NCBI RefSeq assembly: GCF_017377395.1
Contig: NZ_CP061800.1
Location: 7,859,001 to 7,923,000, forward strand
DNA length: 64,000 nucleotides
From: Desulfonema magnum
GTDB lineage: Bacteria; Desulfobacterota; Desulfobacteria; Desulfobacterales; 4be13
Reading direction: 5' to 3'
The position numbers and the translations under genes are program-made. Below are positions 18,091 through 25,806 of the stretch, one piece after another. The notes beneath the pieces were generated by a model. The model worked only from the letters and a program-made list of their open reading frames with translations, was not told the origin of the DNA and did not search any database. The stretch's first letter is position 1. Each line of letters starts with the position of its first letter.

Positions 18091-18392
18091 AGGTGATCTC
18101 CGAGGAGAACTCATTCCGATCTGGAGGCACTTCTGGTTTGTTGACAGCACTCGGAGCAAATGCTAATATCAGCAGATCGAAAAGTTTTCGGGCTGTCGCG
18201 GAGCGAACACAACGGACGGGGGAGAAACCCCATATGCATCAGGCTAAGACTGCCGGACGGGGTTTGCAACCCCGTCCGAAACGTTTGTTTTCGGGGGTCG
18301 GAAAATATTTCGGACGGGGTTGCAAACCCCGTCCGGCAGATCACGGGTTAATAAAAACAATGAGTTACGATCTTAGCCTGATGCATATGGGG

Positions 18393-18451
18393 AGAAACCC
18401 GGCTTTTTCCGACCGGGGAGGCACTTCGTCCGAGAAAAAAGCCGGGTTTCT
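18393..18451. repeat. AGAAACCCGGCTTTTT hairpin, copy 1
   Basis: Arms AGAAACCCGGCTTTTT and AAAAAAGCCGGGTTTCT face each other over about 26 bp. Related copies occur at 25683-25741, 27681-27738, 30656-30715 and 63850-63908, all between genes. Confidence 0.8.
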
Positions 18452-18637
18452 TTGCTGTCCCGCGCTCGGTCCGGAAACTTTTCGATCTGGTGATTATGTT
18501 AAAGGCTATAGAATGCGTAGTGTCTCACTACAATGAATATAAGGATTGGGTGGTATTTAGCTGAAGATGGGGTTGAGCCGTTCCCCGGGTTATTTTATCT
18601 GACAATTTCACAATACAGAGAAAAAGGAGGATTTGTA

Positions 18638-19213
18638 ATGCTTCAGCCACAAAAAAAAAATATTTCTGCTGAGGAATATCTGGAGATGGAAAAAACCGCC
18701 GAATATAAAAATGAATATTTTCAAGGTGAAATCTTTGCCATGACCGGTGCTTCTTTTAATCACAACCTGATTGTGTCAAATATTATCATTGCTCTCGGCA
18801 GCAGGCTGCGAAATTCATCATGTTTTATTTTTTCCGGCGATATGAAAATACAAGTTGACGAGGCCATGCATTACACCTATCCGGATGTGAGCATTGTCTG
18901 CGGAGATATTGAATTCGTGGGCGGGCGGGATGATGTCATCACTAATCCCGTGGTTATCTTTGAAGTTCTTTCCAATTCCACAAAGGATTATGACAGGGGA
19001 TCAAAATTCACTGCTTATCGGAATATACGGTCTTTAAAGGATTATATTTTGATTGATCAGTATGATTATCATGCTGAGTATTTTTATAAAAACGAACAGA
19101 AGAGATGGATTCTGGAGGAATTCAGATCGCCCGGAGATACGTTAAAAATATCTTCTGTGGCTGCCGAACTGTCCCTGGATACGATTTATGACCGGGTCAG
19201 ATGGCAAACCTGA
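18638..19213 (+). CDS. Uma2 family (DUF820) restriction-endonuclease-like protein
   Basis: This 191-residue protein resembles the Uma2/DUF820 family, which has a PD-(D/E)XK nuclease fold and is often present in many copies in filamentous or repeat-rich bacteria. Visible motifs are the N-terminal EEYLEMEK, then EYFQGEIFAMTGAS, YTYPDVSIVCGD with the catalytic Asp, and VIFEVLSNSTKDYDRGSKF with the catalytic Glu. I chose the ATG at 18638 because AAGGAGG lies 8 bp upstream; the frame opens earlier at 18533. Substrate and role are unknown. Confidence 0.88.
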   Translation: MLQPQKKNISAEEYLEMEKTAEYKNEYFQGEIFAMTGASFNHNLIVSNIIIALGSRLRNSSCFIFSGDMKIQVDEAMHYTYPDVSIVCGDIEFVGGRDDVITNPVVIFEVLSNSTKDYDRGSKFTAYRNIRSLKDYILIDQYDYHAEYFYKNEQKRWILEEFRSPGDTLKISSVAAELSLDTIYDRVRWQT

Positions 19214-19520
19214 AATTAGCCCGGGAATTCATCGGGCGCATTGAGGAGAGAGTTGATCAACTTTTTGACTTGGCCAGACTGGGCAGCCGGTCATTCCTGC
19301 GACAGGCGGGTTTCCGTTTCCCACAGATTTTACGAATGCGGCAGATGCGGATTCCTGCTTTCGCAGGAATGACAGAAGAATTTGATCATTAAGTGAAAGC
19401 TTCAGTGTTTTTCCTAACGCCAGAGACCCCCCTTGCCCCTTGCCTCTTGCCTCATAGCCTCTTGCCTCATAGCCTCTTGCCCCTTGCCTCATCGCCTCTT
19501 GCCCCTTGCCCCTTGCCTCA
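19214..19520. repeat. Gap with REP-like hairpin and CTTGCC tandem tract
   Basis: Around 19288-19372 two facing copies of the TTCCTGCGAAAGCAGGAA-type element appear (the same word recurs at 63221-63245). From 19428 to 19520 words such as CCTTGCC, CTCTTGCC and CTCATAGC are repeated in tandem. No gene is visible. Confidence 0.7.
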
Positions 19521-20345
19521 TTAACGCCATGTAATTCTCGCCTTATTTCGGAGGGGCAGGCGGTGATATCTGAATTTGGGATACCCCACCATCATGGCTC
19601 CGTAACTGATGTGACCTTTGGGAAGTCCGAGGGCTTCCTGCATAGGGGGCCAGAACGTGGCAGCCGTGTTGAAATATCCGGCCCAGCAGGCTCCCAGATC
19701 CAGAGAACCCGCAGCCAGTTCCAGATAACTCAGGGCAATGGTACTGGCCGCGGGTGCGGTACGCTCATCTTTTGGGGCATGGGCCACAATGACATGCGGC
19801 GCGTCCCGACAAATCACATCATCGCCCGCGTCCCATCTCCTGACCAGCCGTTCCATATGCAGCCCCTTTACCATATCAGGTTGTTCTCTGACCATATAGC
19901 GCATCCAGTCCGCCACCAGACTGGCCAGTTTCCGAACCTCGGCGCTGTCGCAAATGACTAGCCATCTGACTGGCTGAAGATTATGACCCGAAGGCGCAAA
20001 ACGAGCCATATCTATCAGTTTGGAAATTATTTTCCGATCCACGGCTTTGTTTTTGTAAACCCGGACAGATCTGCGGGACCGGAGAAGATACTCAACTTGC
20101 TCCGGAGTGAACTGCAAATCCTTTTGCACAGGAGGACACTGTTCCGGCGACATGGTTTTCAGCGATAATGCACCATGAGGACAAACCGCCACACAATGAC
20201 CGCAATTGATGCACAGTTCATTTGCGTCATCAGCGGGAACAGGTGTCGCATTTTGGTCCTTCAGCGCTATAATTCCCATGGGACACTCTGCAACGCAAAT
20301 ACCGTCGCGTTTGCATTTTTTCTGATCTGTAACAAATAAACGCAT
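19521..20345 (-). CDS. Ferredoxin-nitroreductase fusion protein
   Basis: This 274-residue protein joins two [4Fe-4S] cluster motifs (CKRDGICVAECP near residue 11 and CINCGHCVAVCP near 45) to a nitroreductase-family FMN domain from about residue 80 (SRRSVRVYKNK, then RFAPSGHNLQP). Such fusions are common in anaerobes and are thought to pass electrons from ferredoxin or an internal cluster to FMN; the substrate cannot be read from sequence. The ATG has AAGGA upstream. It stands alone on its strand. Confidence 0.93.
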   Translation of the reverse strand: MRLFVTDQKKCKRDGICVAECPMGIIALKDQNATPVPADDANELCINCGHCVAVCPHGALSLKTMSPEQCPPVQKDLQFTPEQVEYLLRSRRSVRVYKNKAVDRKIISKLIDMARFAPSGHNLQPVRWLVICDSAEVRKLASLVADWMRYMVREQPDMVKGLHMERLVRRWDAGDDVICRDAPHVIVAHAPKDERTAPAASTIALSYLELAAGSLDLGACWAGYFNTAATFWPPMQEALGLPKGHISYGAMMVGYPKFRYHRLPLRNKARITWR

Positions 20346-20802
20346 AAGTTTTTCCTTGTTGTATCGGACAGAGTTCCCTTCGACAGGCTCAGGGAACTGT
20401 TACAGGCTCAGGGAACTGTTACAGGCTCAGGGAACTGCTACAGACTCAGGGAACGCTCGGAGGATGGAGCTAAACTTTTTAAGCCTCTGAATCAATTTGG
20501 CAAATATCGGAACAAGTCCAGTTTTAGAACACCACCAGAGAATCATTGTTCTTGTTTCATATCTGCCACGAAAATTGCAACTGTCTGATCTTCCGATACT
20601 TCTGTTTTTAAGACGCACCTCACCTGTATGATGTCAGAACCGGAGAACCCGATTTTGGTTCATTTATTCCATGAAATGCAGGCGCACAATTATTTGTCGG
20701 CATCCTTCCATATCTGCCGAGAATCTCACTTACAGATTGGAAACGTGATTTTAGGAAAACGATTTATTTTTTGCGAGATGTCTTCTTAACTGAATTAATA
20801 AT
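20346..20802. repeat. Gap with ACAGGCTCAGGGAACTGTT tandem repeat
   Basis: Four tandem copies of a 19-bp unit, ACAGGCTCAGGGAACTGTT or close variants, occupy about 20386-20455. The rest has no recognisable gene; a 63-codon minus frame over 20427-20618 partly consists of the repeat and is not supported. Confidence 0.65.
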
Positions 20803-20979
20803 TCAGGAAGCGCAATTTGTAAGGGCGATCCTTTTATCCTGTTCCCCTTTTCTGCGGCGAATGACGAAATTTGCATTCGGTTTGGCTTGTCGTTTATCTT
20901 GCTTAGTCCGAGATTGTTCATTCAGTTCGAACATCTCCCTAAGCCTGGCTTCTAATTCCTTTACTTTTCCTTTTTCCAT
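20803..20979 (-). CDS. Small basic hypothetical protein
   Basis: This would be a 58-residue charged protein starting MEKGKVKELEARLREM and continuing with a lysine/arginine-rich segment (NFVIRRRKGEQDKR). The ATG at 20979 has TGAGG about 6 bp upstream; a second ATG four codons earlier is less well placed. I do not recognise the family. The helical start and basic tail could suit a nucleic-acid-binding or regulatory peptide, but this is only a guess. Confidence 0.45.
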   Translation of the reverse strand: MEKGKVKELEARLREMFELNEQSRTKQDKRQAKPNANFVIRRRKGEQDKRIALTNCAS

Positions 20980-21040
20980 TACATACCTCATTCTTTTTTC
21001 TTTTTTAAAAAATGGGAATCTTTCCCACAGCTTTTATATA

Positions 21041-21145
21041 AAAGTGTTAGGTGTTAGGTGTTAAGTGTTAGGTGTTAAGACGAATATCTGTTCTTATACC
21101 TAATAGTTGACAACCTAAGATTTTAACATCTTAACACCTGACACT
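21041..21145. repeat. GTGTTAGG minisatellite, first tract
   Basis: Tandem GTGTTAGGTGTTAAG words on the left and AACATCTTAACACCTGACAC on the right form a loose inverted repeat just past the end of the flavoprotein gene. The same word family recurs near 29410-29700, 35300-35325, 37196-37240, 38185-38255, 48834-48895 and 52240-52275. Confidence 0.75.
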
Positions 21146-21151
21146 TTGACT

Positions 21152-21739
21152 TTATCCATCCAATGCACAGACAAAAACTTTTCCTGTTTCATACGCTTCT
21201 TCAAGATATTCCGGATGTTTCAAGACATCTCCTTCAAAATCAAGTCCTCGGTATAAAAGAGATTTCCAAAGTTCCATATCCAGAACATCAAAAAAATATT
21301 TCATACTCAGCAGTGCCCCGTCAAAAAGTTTTTTCCCTTTTGTCGCGCCTACGGAAATAAACAGCCCTTTGTGTTTGTGTTCCTTTATGCCAAAGGGTGT
21401 TTTGTCAATCCAGTATTTTTTAACCCACAGAGATTGACACCGTTCCATAAGAATTTTCGTGTGGGCACTGACTGCATAAAAGAAAATGGGCGATGCAACC
21501 ATCATCCCGTCGCACGCCAACATCTTATCACGGATTTTGTCAAAATCATCCCTGATTGCACATTCTCCTGTTTTTTTACATCCGTAAATTTCAAGACACG
21601 GAGACATTTTCAAATCTCGGAGAACGATTTCTTCCACCCGGGCACCTGCGTCCTGAGCACCTTTTACAGCGTTTTTTAATAAAGCGGTAGTGTTGCCCTT
21701 ACGTCTCGGGCTCCCGTAAATAGCTAAAATTTCAGACAT
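21152..21739 (-). CDS. NAD(P)H-dependent flavodoxin-fold oxidoreductase
   Basis: This 195-residue protein has the flavin-phosphate loop YGSPRRKGNTTALL at the N-terminus. It also has the CLEIYGCKKTGECAIRDD segment seen in iron-sulfur-flavoprotein-like members of the NADPH-dependent FMN reductase family. The MVASPIFFYAVSAHTKILMER segment (split here for length: ASPIFFYAVSAHTK) is also typical. It likely reduces quinones or other small electron acceptors in the cytoplasm. No operon partner is visible. Confidence 0.88.
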   Translation of the reverse strand: MSEILAIYGSPRRKGNTTALLKNAVKGAQDAGARVEEIVLRDLKMSPCLEIYGCKKTGECAIRDDFDKIRDKMLACDGMMVASPIFFYAVSAHTKILMERCQSLWVKKYWIDKTPFGIKEHKHKGLFISVGATKGKKLFDGALLSMKYFFDVLDMELWKSLLYRGLDFEGDVLKHPEYLEEAYETGKVFVCALDG

Positions 21740-21864
21740 CTCTGTTATTTCCTATTATTTTTCAGGGTATGGTAATTGTGGCGGGCAGGGGGACCGCAAA
21801 ACTCCCCTTGCATAGCTAAATAGCAGAACCTTTATTATTATGTACAAAAATAGGTCAGGCAGGA

Positions 21865-22704
21865 TCATAAAAAATGGGCAAATTCGGTCTTTATGACCTC
21901 ATACAGTTCTTCGCCGATGGCAAGGCCGATATCAATAAACTGAGGACCGTATTTCTTACCGGTGCGGGTTCGGAATGTGCTTTTGATATTCACAAGCTTA
22001 TCCATTCCTCCCGGATAAATATCCATGAATTTCGGCAGGGGGGTTTTGAAGAATGATACCATATCCCATACAGTATCCGTAAAATTGTCAGGCCCCCATC
22101 GAAATTTATCCGCGTCATAGAGGCAGTCGGAAATCAGAAGCCCCTCAGGGGTACTGATTTCCAAAGTTTTTTTAAAGGCTTCATGGTTCCGTATCGCCTG
22201 ACTGATATCTTCCACCTCGTCTGCTGAGAAGGGATAGTTTTTCAGTATTTTCCTGGCGTATCTGGCACCTTTTATGGCGTGATCTTTTTCTTTACGCTTT
22301 ATATCATGAAGAAGACCTGCACATTGGGCAATACACAGTCTCCGCTGTATAAATTCTTCTGACCATGCGGCAAGCCTGCCCTCAATAAGCGTCAGCGCGC
22401 CGGCGTCCAATGTGACTTTGACAGCGTGTTTCAGGCCGTGACCGAAATCATTCTCCAAATGTTCAGCGGCAAATGAGCGTAGTTGTACAATGACAGGATC
22501 CGTTTCAAAGGATTTCCTGGACAAACGGATTGCCCAGGAAAAATCCTTATAAAAATCAGGGGGCGGAAAGCGAAAAACGATCTGACAGGCTCGTTTACGG
22601 ATAGAGATATAAGTTTGTTCGTCCGTCTGTTTTTGTTTTTTTTTCAAGCTTAGTCTTATCTGATTGATGTGGCTTTCAGAAATATAACAGGCATTATCCT
22701 TCAT
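21865..22704 (-). CDS. HD-domain phosphohydrolase-like protein
   Basis: This 279-residue protein contains a metal-dependent HD signature: HGLKHAV near residue 89, LLHDIKR near 130, NHEAFK near 168 and YDADKFRWG near 195. HD proteins of this type hydrolyse phosphate esters, nucleotides or cyclic nucleotides; the substrate is not evident. The first 11 bp overlap the end of the upstream gene for an exported protein, suggesting coupled translation. No membrane segment is seen. Confidence 0.8.
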   Translation of the reverse strand: MKDNACYISESHINQIRLSLKKKQKQTDEQTYISIRKRACQIVFRFPPPDFYKDFSWAIRLSRKSFETDPVIVQLRSFAAEHLENDFGHGLKHAVKVTLDAGALTLIEGRLAAWSEEFIQRRLCIAQCAGLLHDIKRKEKDHAIKGARYARKILKNYPFSADEVEDISQAIRNHEAFKKTLEISTPEGLLISDCLYDADKFRWGPDNFTDTVWDMVSFFKTPLPKFMDIYPGGMDKLVNIKSTFRTRTGKKYGPQFIDIGLAIGEELYEVIKTEFAHFL

Positions 22705-23170
22705 GCAAAGAGAAAGGACTTCCGCACACTCTCCATTTGTTACCTTCTTTTATAACATTAATGGTTTCATCAACCTTTTTGGCAGGTCTGCGTGTGAAAA
22801 ATGACTGCAACGGCGGTTTTCTTTCAGCAACGAGCCTGATCTGAGCTTTTTCATGGTCTTTGCTGATGGTATAGGTTTCCACATGGTAAAGTTTTTCTTT
22901 TGTGTAAAACAGGCCATATCCCAGAAGTTTTGCCTTCTTTTCAGCAAGGTAAACATATCTGTCTGTCATGTCAACATCATCAACAATTTTTGACGCATCA
23001 CAGAGCCGATCATTCATTGTTTCACCGTCAACCCAGAAATAAGCTTCTGCAAATTCAACAACTGCCTTGTTCGGACTGTCTTGCTCATCACCAAAAGCAA
23101 GCAGCACCTGCAGGAAGATTCCAAGCAATATCACCAATGTTATTGCTATGCCCTTGCGACTTTCTCCCAT
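22694..23170 (-). CDS. Exported or membrane-anchored hypothetical protein
   Basis: This 158-residue protein has an N-terminal hydrophobic segment (IAITLVILLGIFLQVLLAF) that could be a signal peptide or anchor. A soluble part follows with AVVEFAEAYFWVDG and ends near KWRVCGSPFSL, reminiscent of small NTF2-like or DUF4878-like periplasmic proteins but not firmly assignable. It has an AAGGAG ribosome site and overlaps the downstream HD gene by 11 bp, so the two probably form an operon. Confidence 0.75.
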   Translation of the reverse strand: MGESRKGIAITLVILLGIFLQVLLAFGDEQDSPNKAVVEFAEAYFWVDGETMNDRLCDASKIVDDVDMTDRYVYLAEKKAKLLGYGLFYTKEKLYHVETYTISKDHEKAQIRLVAERKPPLQSFFTRRPAKKVDETINVIKEGNKWRVCGSPFSLHEG

Positions 23171-23586
23171 TTGTTCTTTCTCCTTTCATTTATAACCTAA
23201 TTTAAATTATAGTAACTTTTTTAAAAGCAGAAATCAGCGTCCGATACAGATGGTTCCTGCTTCCTTTTTTTCATGCAAACAGGCTTTGTTTTCACAGAAA
23301 CAAGTTTAACAGAACGCCTATTAAAGAAAAGATAGGAATTCATACACCACGGTCAGAAATCAGATCAAATAACATAGAATATATTTTTATACAAGGATTT
23401 TTAACGAAAAAATCAGGACAATCACTTCAAACATTTATATTATCTTTCATACAGGCAGGCTCTGTTGTCACAGAAACAAATTTTATAGAAATGATCGTTG
23501 AAAATGGGGAAGCCCTATGTTCAGCTTAAAATTAAATTATAATAACATAGAACATATTTTTGCACAAGGATTTTTAACGAAAAAAA

Positions 23587-23730
23587 TCAGCTATTCATAC
23601 CAACTTGCAGAATCATATAGTTTTGTGCGGCGGCATAACCAGTTTTCCCCACATAAATCGTATTAATACCTGCTCTGTTCAGCAGTTCCCCCGCGGTGCG
23701 GGGAAGCCGTTGGTCAGGCAACAGTTTCAT
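23587..23730 (-). pseudogene. Truncated DUF5615 PIN-like toxin
   Basis: This 47-codon frame starts MKLLPDQRLPRTAGELL and continues GINTIYVGKTGYAAAQN. It resembles the N-terminus of DUF5615 PIN-like toxins, whose first Asp and LPR motif are recognisable, but full proteins are about 110-120 residues. The frame stops at a TGA inside the end of a dispersed repeat, so the rest of the gene appears to have been replaced. Its ATG overlaps the end of the antitoxin-like frame, the usual arrangement for these pairs. Confidence 0.65.
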
Positions 23731-23905
23731 CACTTACCGGAAGCTCCGAAATACGGCCATCAAGATAAGTCGCCGTATATCGCAGTACCTGACGAATGTC
23801 CTTGTTTTCCGACTCAGGGTATTCCCGGAGCAGTTCTTTACGCTCGGAATATGTGGCAACACGCCCGACAACCCGCCATATGGCCGCGGATACAGGGCTG
23901 TCCGT
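23714..23905 (-). pseudogene. N-terminally truncated DUF433 antitoxin
   Basis: The frame encodes YSERKELLREYPESENKDIR followed by QVLRYTATYLDGR, matching the C-terminal half of DUF433 proteins (antitoxins often paired with DUF5615). Upstream the frame is closed by a stop near 23906 and the N-terminal half is not found in frame. It overlaps the toxin remnant by 17 bp. I regard it as dead. Confidence 0.65.
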
Positions 23906-24325
23906 TCATCTGAGCCGGACGGACTGTTATACACTCCCATTAAACTTTGAAAAATCAGGTAATGACACCGATTTTTATTTACATCCGACAGGATTTCCAA
24001 ATTTGGAAACGGGTTTTTTCTGACAGAATTTTACCTTTGCAAAACATGCCAAGATAAATATAAATACCATAGAATATATTTTTGTACAAGGATTTTTAAC
24101 GAAAAATCAGAATAATCAGATAAAAAATCATATAATTTGTAAATCCAATGTATTATTAAGTATAATATATCTGTGTCACGCTTTAATTCAATTGGGATTT
24201 GGCTATCTGATGTAATATCCCTGAACGAAAAATTGAAACTCCTTGCAATCTCATTGTTTATATGATATTTTTATAAAAATATATTTTAATTTCAAAGAAC
24301 TAAAGCAAAAGGAGGTATGAAAGGA

Positions 24326-25483
24326 ATGGATTTCGAACTCACCAAAGAACAAATAGAAATTCAGAAAGCTGTCAGAGATTTTGTCAAAGGTGAATTTAAA
24401 AAGGATGTGATTCTGGAACTGGAAGAAAAACACGAATATCCTGAAAAAATATGGAAGAAAGCCGCTGAACTGGGGTTTATCGGTATTCATTTTCCAGAAG
24501 AATACTCGGGCGAAGGGCTTGGAGTTATGGAAAACATTCTTGTTGCCGAAGAATTGTGCAGGGGGGATTCTTCCGTAGGCGCCTGTCTTATTCTGGCAGA
24601 TTTCGCCTCTGAAATTATTTTGCATTTTGGGAACGAGGACCAGAAAAAAGCCTGTCTGCCCAAGGTTGCTGAAGGAAAAGTGCTTTCCTGCGGGGCATTT
24701 ACAGAACCGGATCACGGTTCGGATATCACCACCATGGATACCGTGGCGGTGAAAGACGGGGATGAATGGGTTATCAACGGCAGTAAAATATTTATCACCA
24801 ACGCGGGACCCCTGGCCGGGTTTTACAGTGTTCTGTGTCAGACCGATTCTGATGCCAAGCCGTCTTACAGGGGAATCAGTCTGATCCTGGTGGAAGCGGA
24901 CCGTCCCGGGGTTTCCGTGTCTGATGTCGGCACCAAGATGGGCATACGTTTTATGCACACAGGGGAAGTGAGTTTTAAGGATGTCCGGGTTCCTGTGTCC
25001 AATACCATCGGCAAAGAAGGCAAAGGATTTTATCAGGTCCTTGAATTTTTTGATGAAAGCCGTATCCTCATCGCTGCCCAGGGACTGGGAACCGCCCAGG
25101 GCGCGTTTGACCGGGCATTGGCTTATGTAAAAACAAGGGAACAGTTTGGCAAAAAAATTGCCACATTCCAGGCAACCCAGCATAAGCTCGCTGAAATGGC
25201 CACAAAGATCGAAATGGCCCGGCTTCTGGTTTACAAAGCTGCATGGAATTTTGACAAGGGACGCATTGACCCCAAACTGACATCAATGGCAAAAATGGTC
25301 GCAGGACGCACTGCCGTTGAAGTCTGTGATGAGGCCATTCAGCTGCTTGGCGGATATGGATATATGCTGGAATACGAAGTGGAGCGTTTCTATCGGGATG
25401 CAAAAATCTGCGAACTCTACGAAGGCACCAAAGAAATCCAGAAAAACACCATTGCCAGCGCTGTTCTCGGGAAATTAAAATAA
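24326..25483 (+). CDS. Acyl-CoA dehydrogenase
   Basis: This FAD-dependent dehydrogenase of about 385 residues oxidises an acyl-CoA at the alpha-beta bond and passes electrons to ETF. The family signatures are present: GAFTEPDHGSD in the FAD region, KIFITNAG, and the C-terminal QLLGGYGYMLEYEVERFYRD. The catalytic Glu lies in CELYEGTKEIQ near residue 370. Chain-length preference cannot be read. I chose the ATG at 24326, 9 bp after GGAGGT, over the ATG at 24317, which touches that site. No ETF genes are adjacent; an intrinsic terminator follows. Confidence 0.95.
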   Translation: MDFELTKEQIEIQKAVRDFVKGEFKKDVILELEEKHEYPEKIWKKAAELGFIGIHFPEEYSGEGLGVMENILVAEELCRGDSSVGACLILADFASEIILHFGNEDQKKACLPKVAEGKVLSCGAFTEPDHGSDITTMDTVAVKDGDEWVINGSKIFITNAGPLAGFYSVLCQTDSDAKPSYRGISLILVEADRPGVSVSDVGTKMGIRFMHTGEVSFKDVRVPVSNTIGKEGKGFYQVLEFFDESRILIAAQGLGTAQGAFDRALAYVKTREQFGKKIATFQATQHKLAEMATKIEMARLLVYKAAWNFDKGRIDPKLTSMAKMVAGRTAVEVCDEAIQLLGGYGYMLEYEVERFYRDAKICELYEGTKEIQKNTIASAVLGKLK

Positions 25484-25519
25484 GCAGTTAACTGCCCGAT
25501 CAAAAGTTTTCGTTATCAG

Positions 25520-25556
25520 AGACCTCCGAGGTTTTGGAAACCTCGGAGGTCTTCTG
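25520..25556 (+). terminator. Palindromic terminator after acyl-CoA dehydrogenase
   Basis: AGACCTCCGAGGTTT (25520-25534) pairs with the facing copy ending CCTCGGAGGTCT at 25552, and a T-rich tail follows. A related palindrome lies at 35330-35357. Confidence 0.75.
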
Positions 25557-25644
25557 TCTGAAAATTTATAGTCAGGTACCTATCCGCTATCAGTTGTCAG
25601 TTGTCAGTTGATAGCTGATAGCTCGACAACTGAAAACTGATGAT

Positions 25645-25786
25645 AAGTACCTAATCATAAGTTTTCGATATCTGCCCGGGGAAGAAACCCGGCTTTTTTT
25701 TCCGGAATAATCAGCCGCTCCTGAGAAAAAGCCGGGTTTCTCCGCTGTTCGCAAAAAAAAGATGTATAAAATTTGATCGGGTACTT
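25645..25786. mobile_element. 142-bp AAGTACC-ended palindromic element, copy A
   Basis: The ends AAGTACCTAATCATAAG (25645) and the inverted GATCGGGTACTT (ending 25786) enclose an AGAAACCCGGCTTTTT hairpin at 25683-25741. A copy with the same layout is at 30616-30763, and a shorter one without the hairpin is at 48942-49045. It has no coding capacity and is probably a non-autonomous or REP-type element. It fills the gap before the UbiB gene. Confidence 0.65.
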
Positions 25787-25806
25787 AAAAACCGACAACT
25801 CATAAC

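Larger units (their letters stand above)
17877..18637. repeat. Gene-free gap with stacked palindromes
   Basis: I see no convincing gene; an open frame at 17973-18536 crosses several inverted repeats and lacks family resemblance. The gap contains a terminator-like hairpin (18053-18082), a 20-bp perfect inverted repeat (18230-18249 with 18371-18390), two GGACGGGGTTTGCAACCC-type palindromes (18254-18278 and 18311-18335) between its arms, and an AGAAACCCGGCTTTTT hairpin (18393-18451). Confidence 0.7.
23271..24110. repeat. Three dispersed direct repeats around a dead toxin-antitoxin pair
   Basis: Copies at 23271-23416 and 23447-23590 share an outer part (CACAGAAACAA) and an end reading ACAAGGATTTTTAACGAAAA followed by AATCAG; a partial third copy is at 24061-24110. 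The decayed DUF433/DUF5615 genes lie between copies two and three. No other gene is visible in the 23171-24325 gap. Confidence 0.75.

Noticed and set aside
17973..18536. 187-codon plus-strand frame
   Set aside because: It runs through a terminator-like hairpin and several palindromes that explain its openness; the product matches nothing.
20427..20618. 63-codon minus-strand frame
   Set aside because: It overlaps the 19-bp tandem repeat, lacks a ribosome site and resembles nothing.
24251..25183. 310-codon frame antisense to the acyl-CoA dehydrogenase
   Set aside because: It is a shadow of a well-supported gene and has odd, Phe/His-rich composition.
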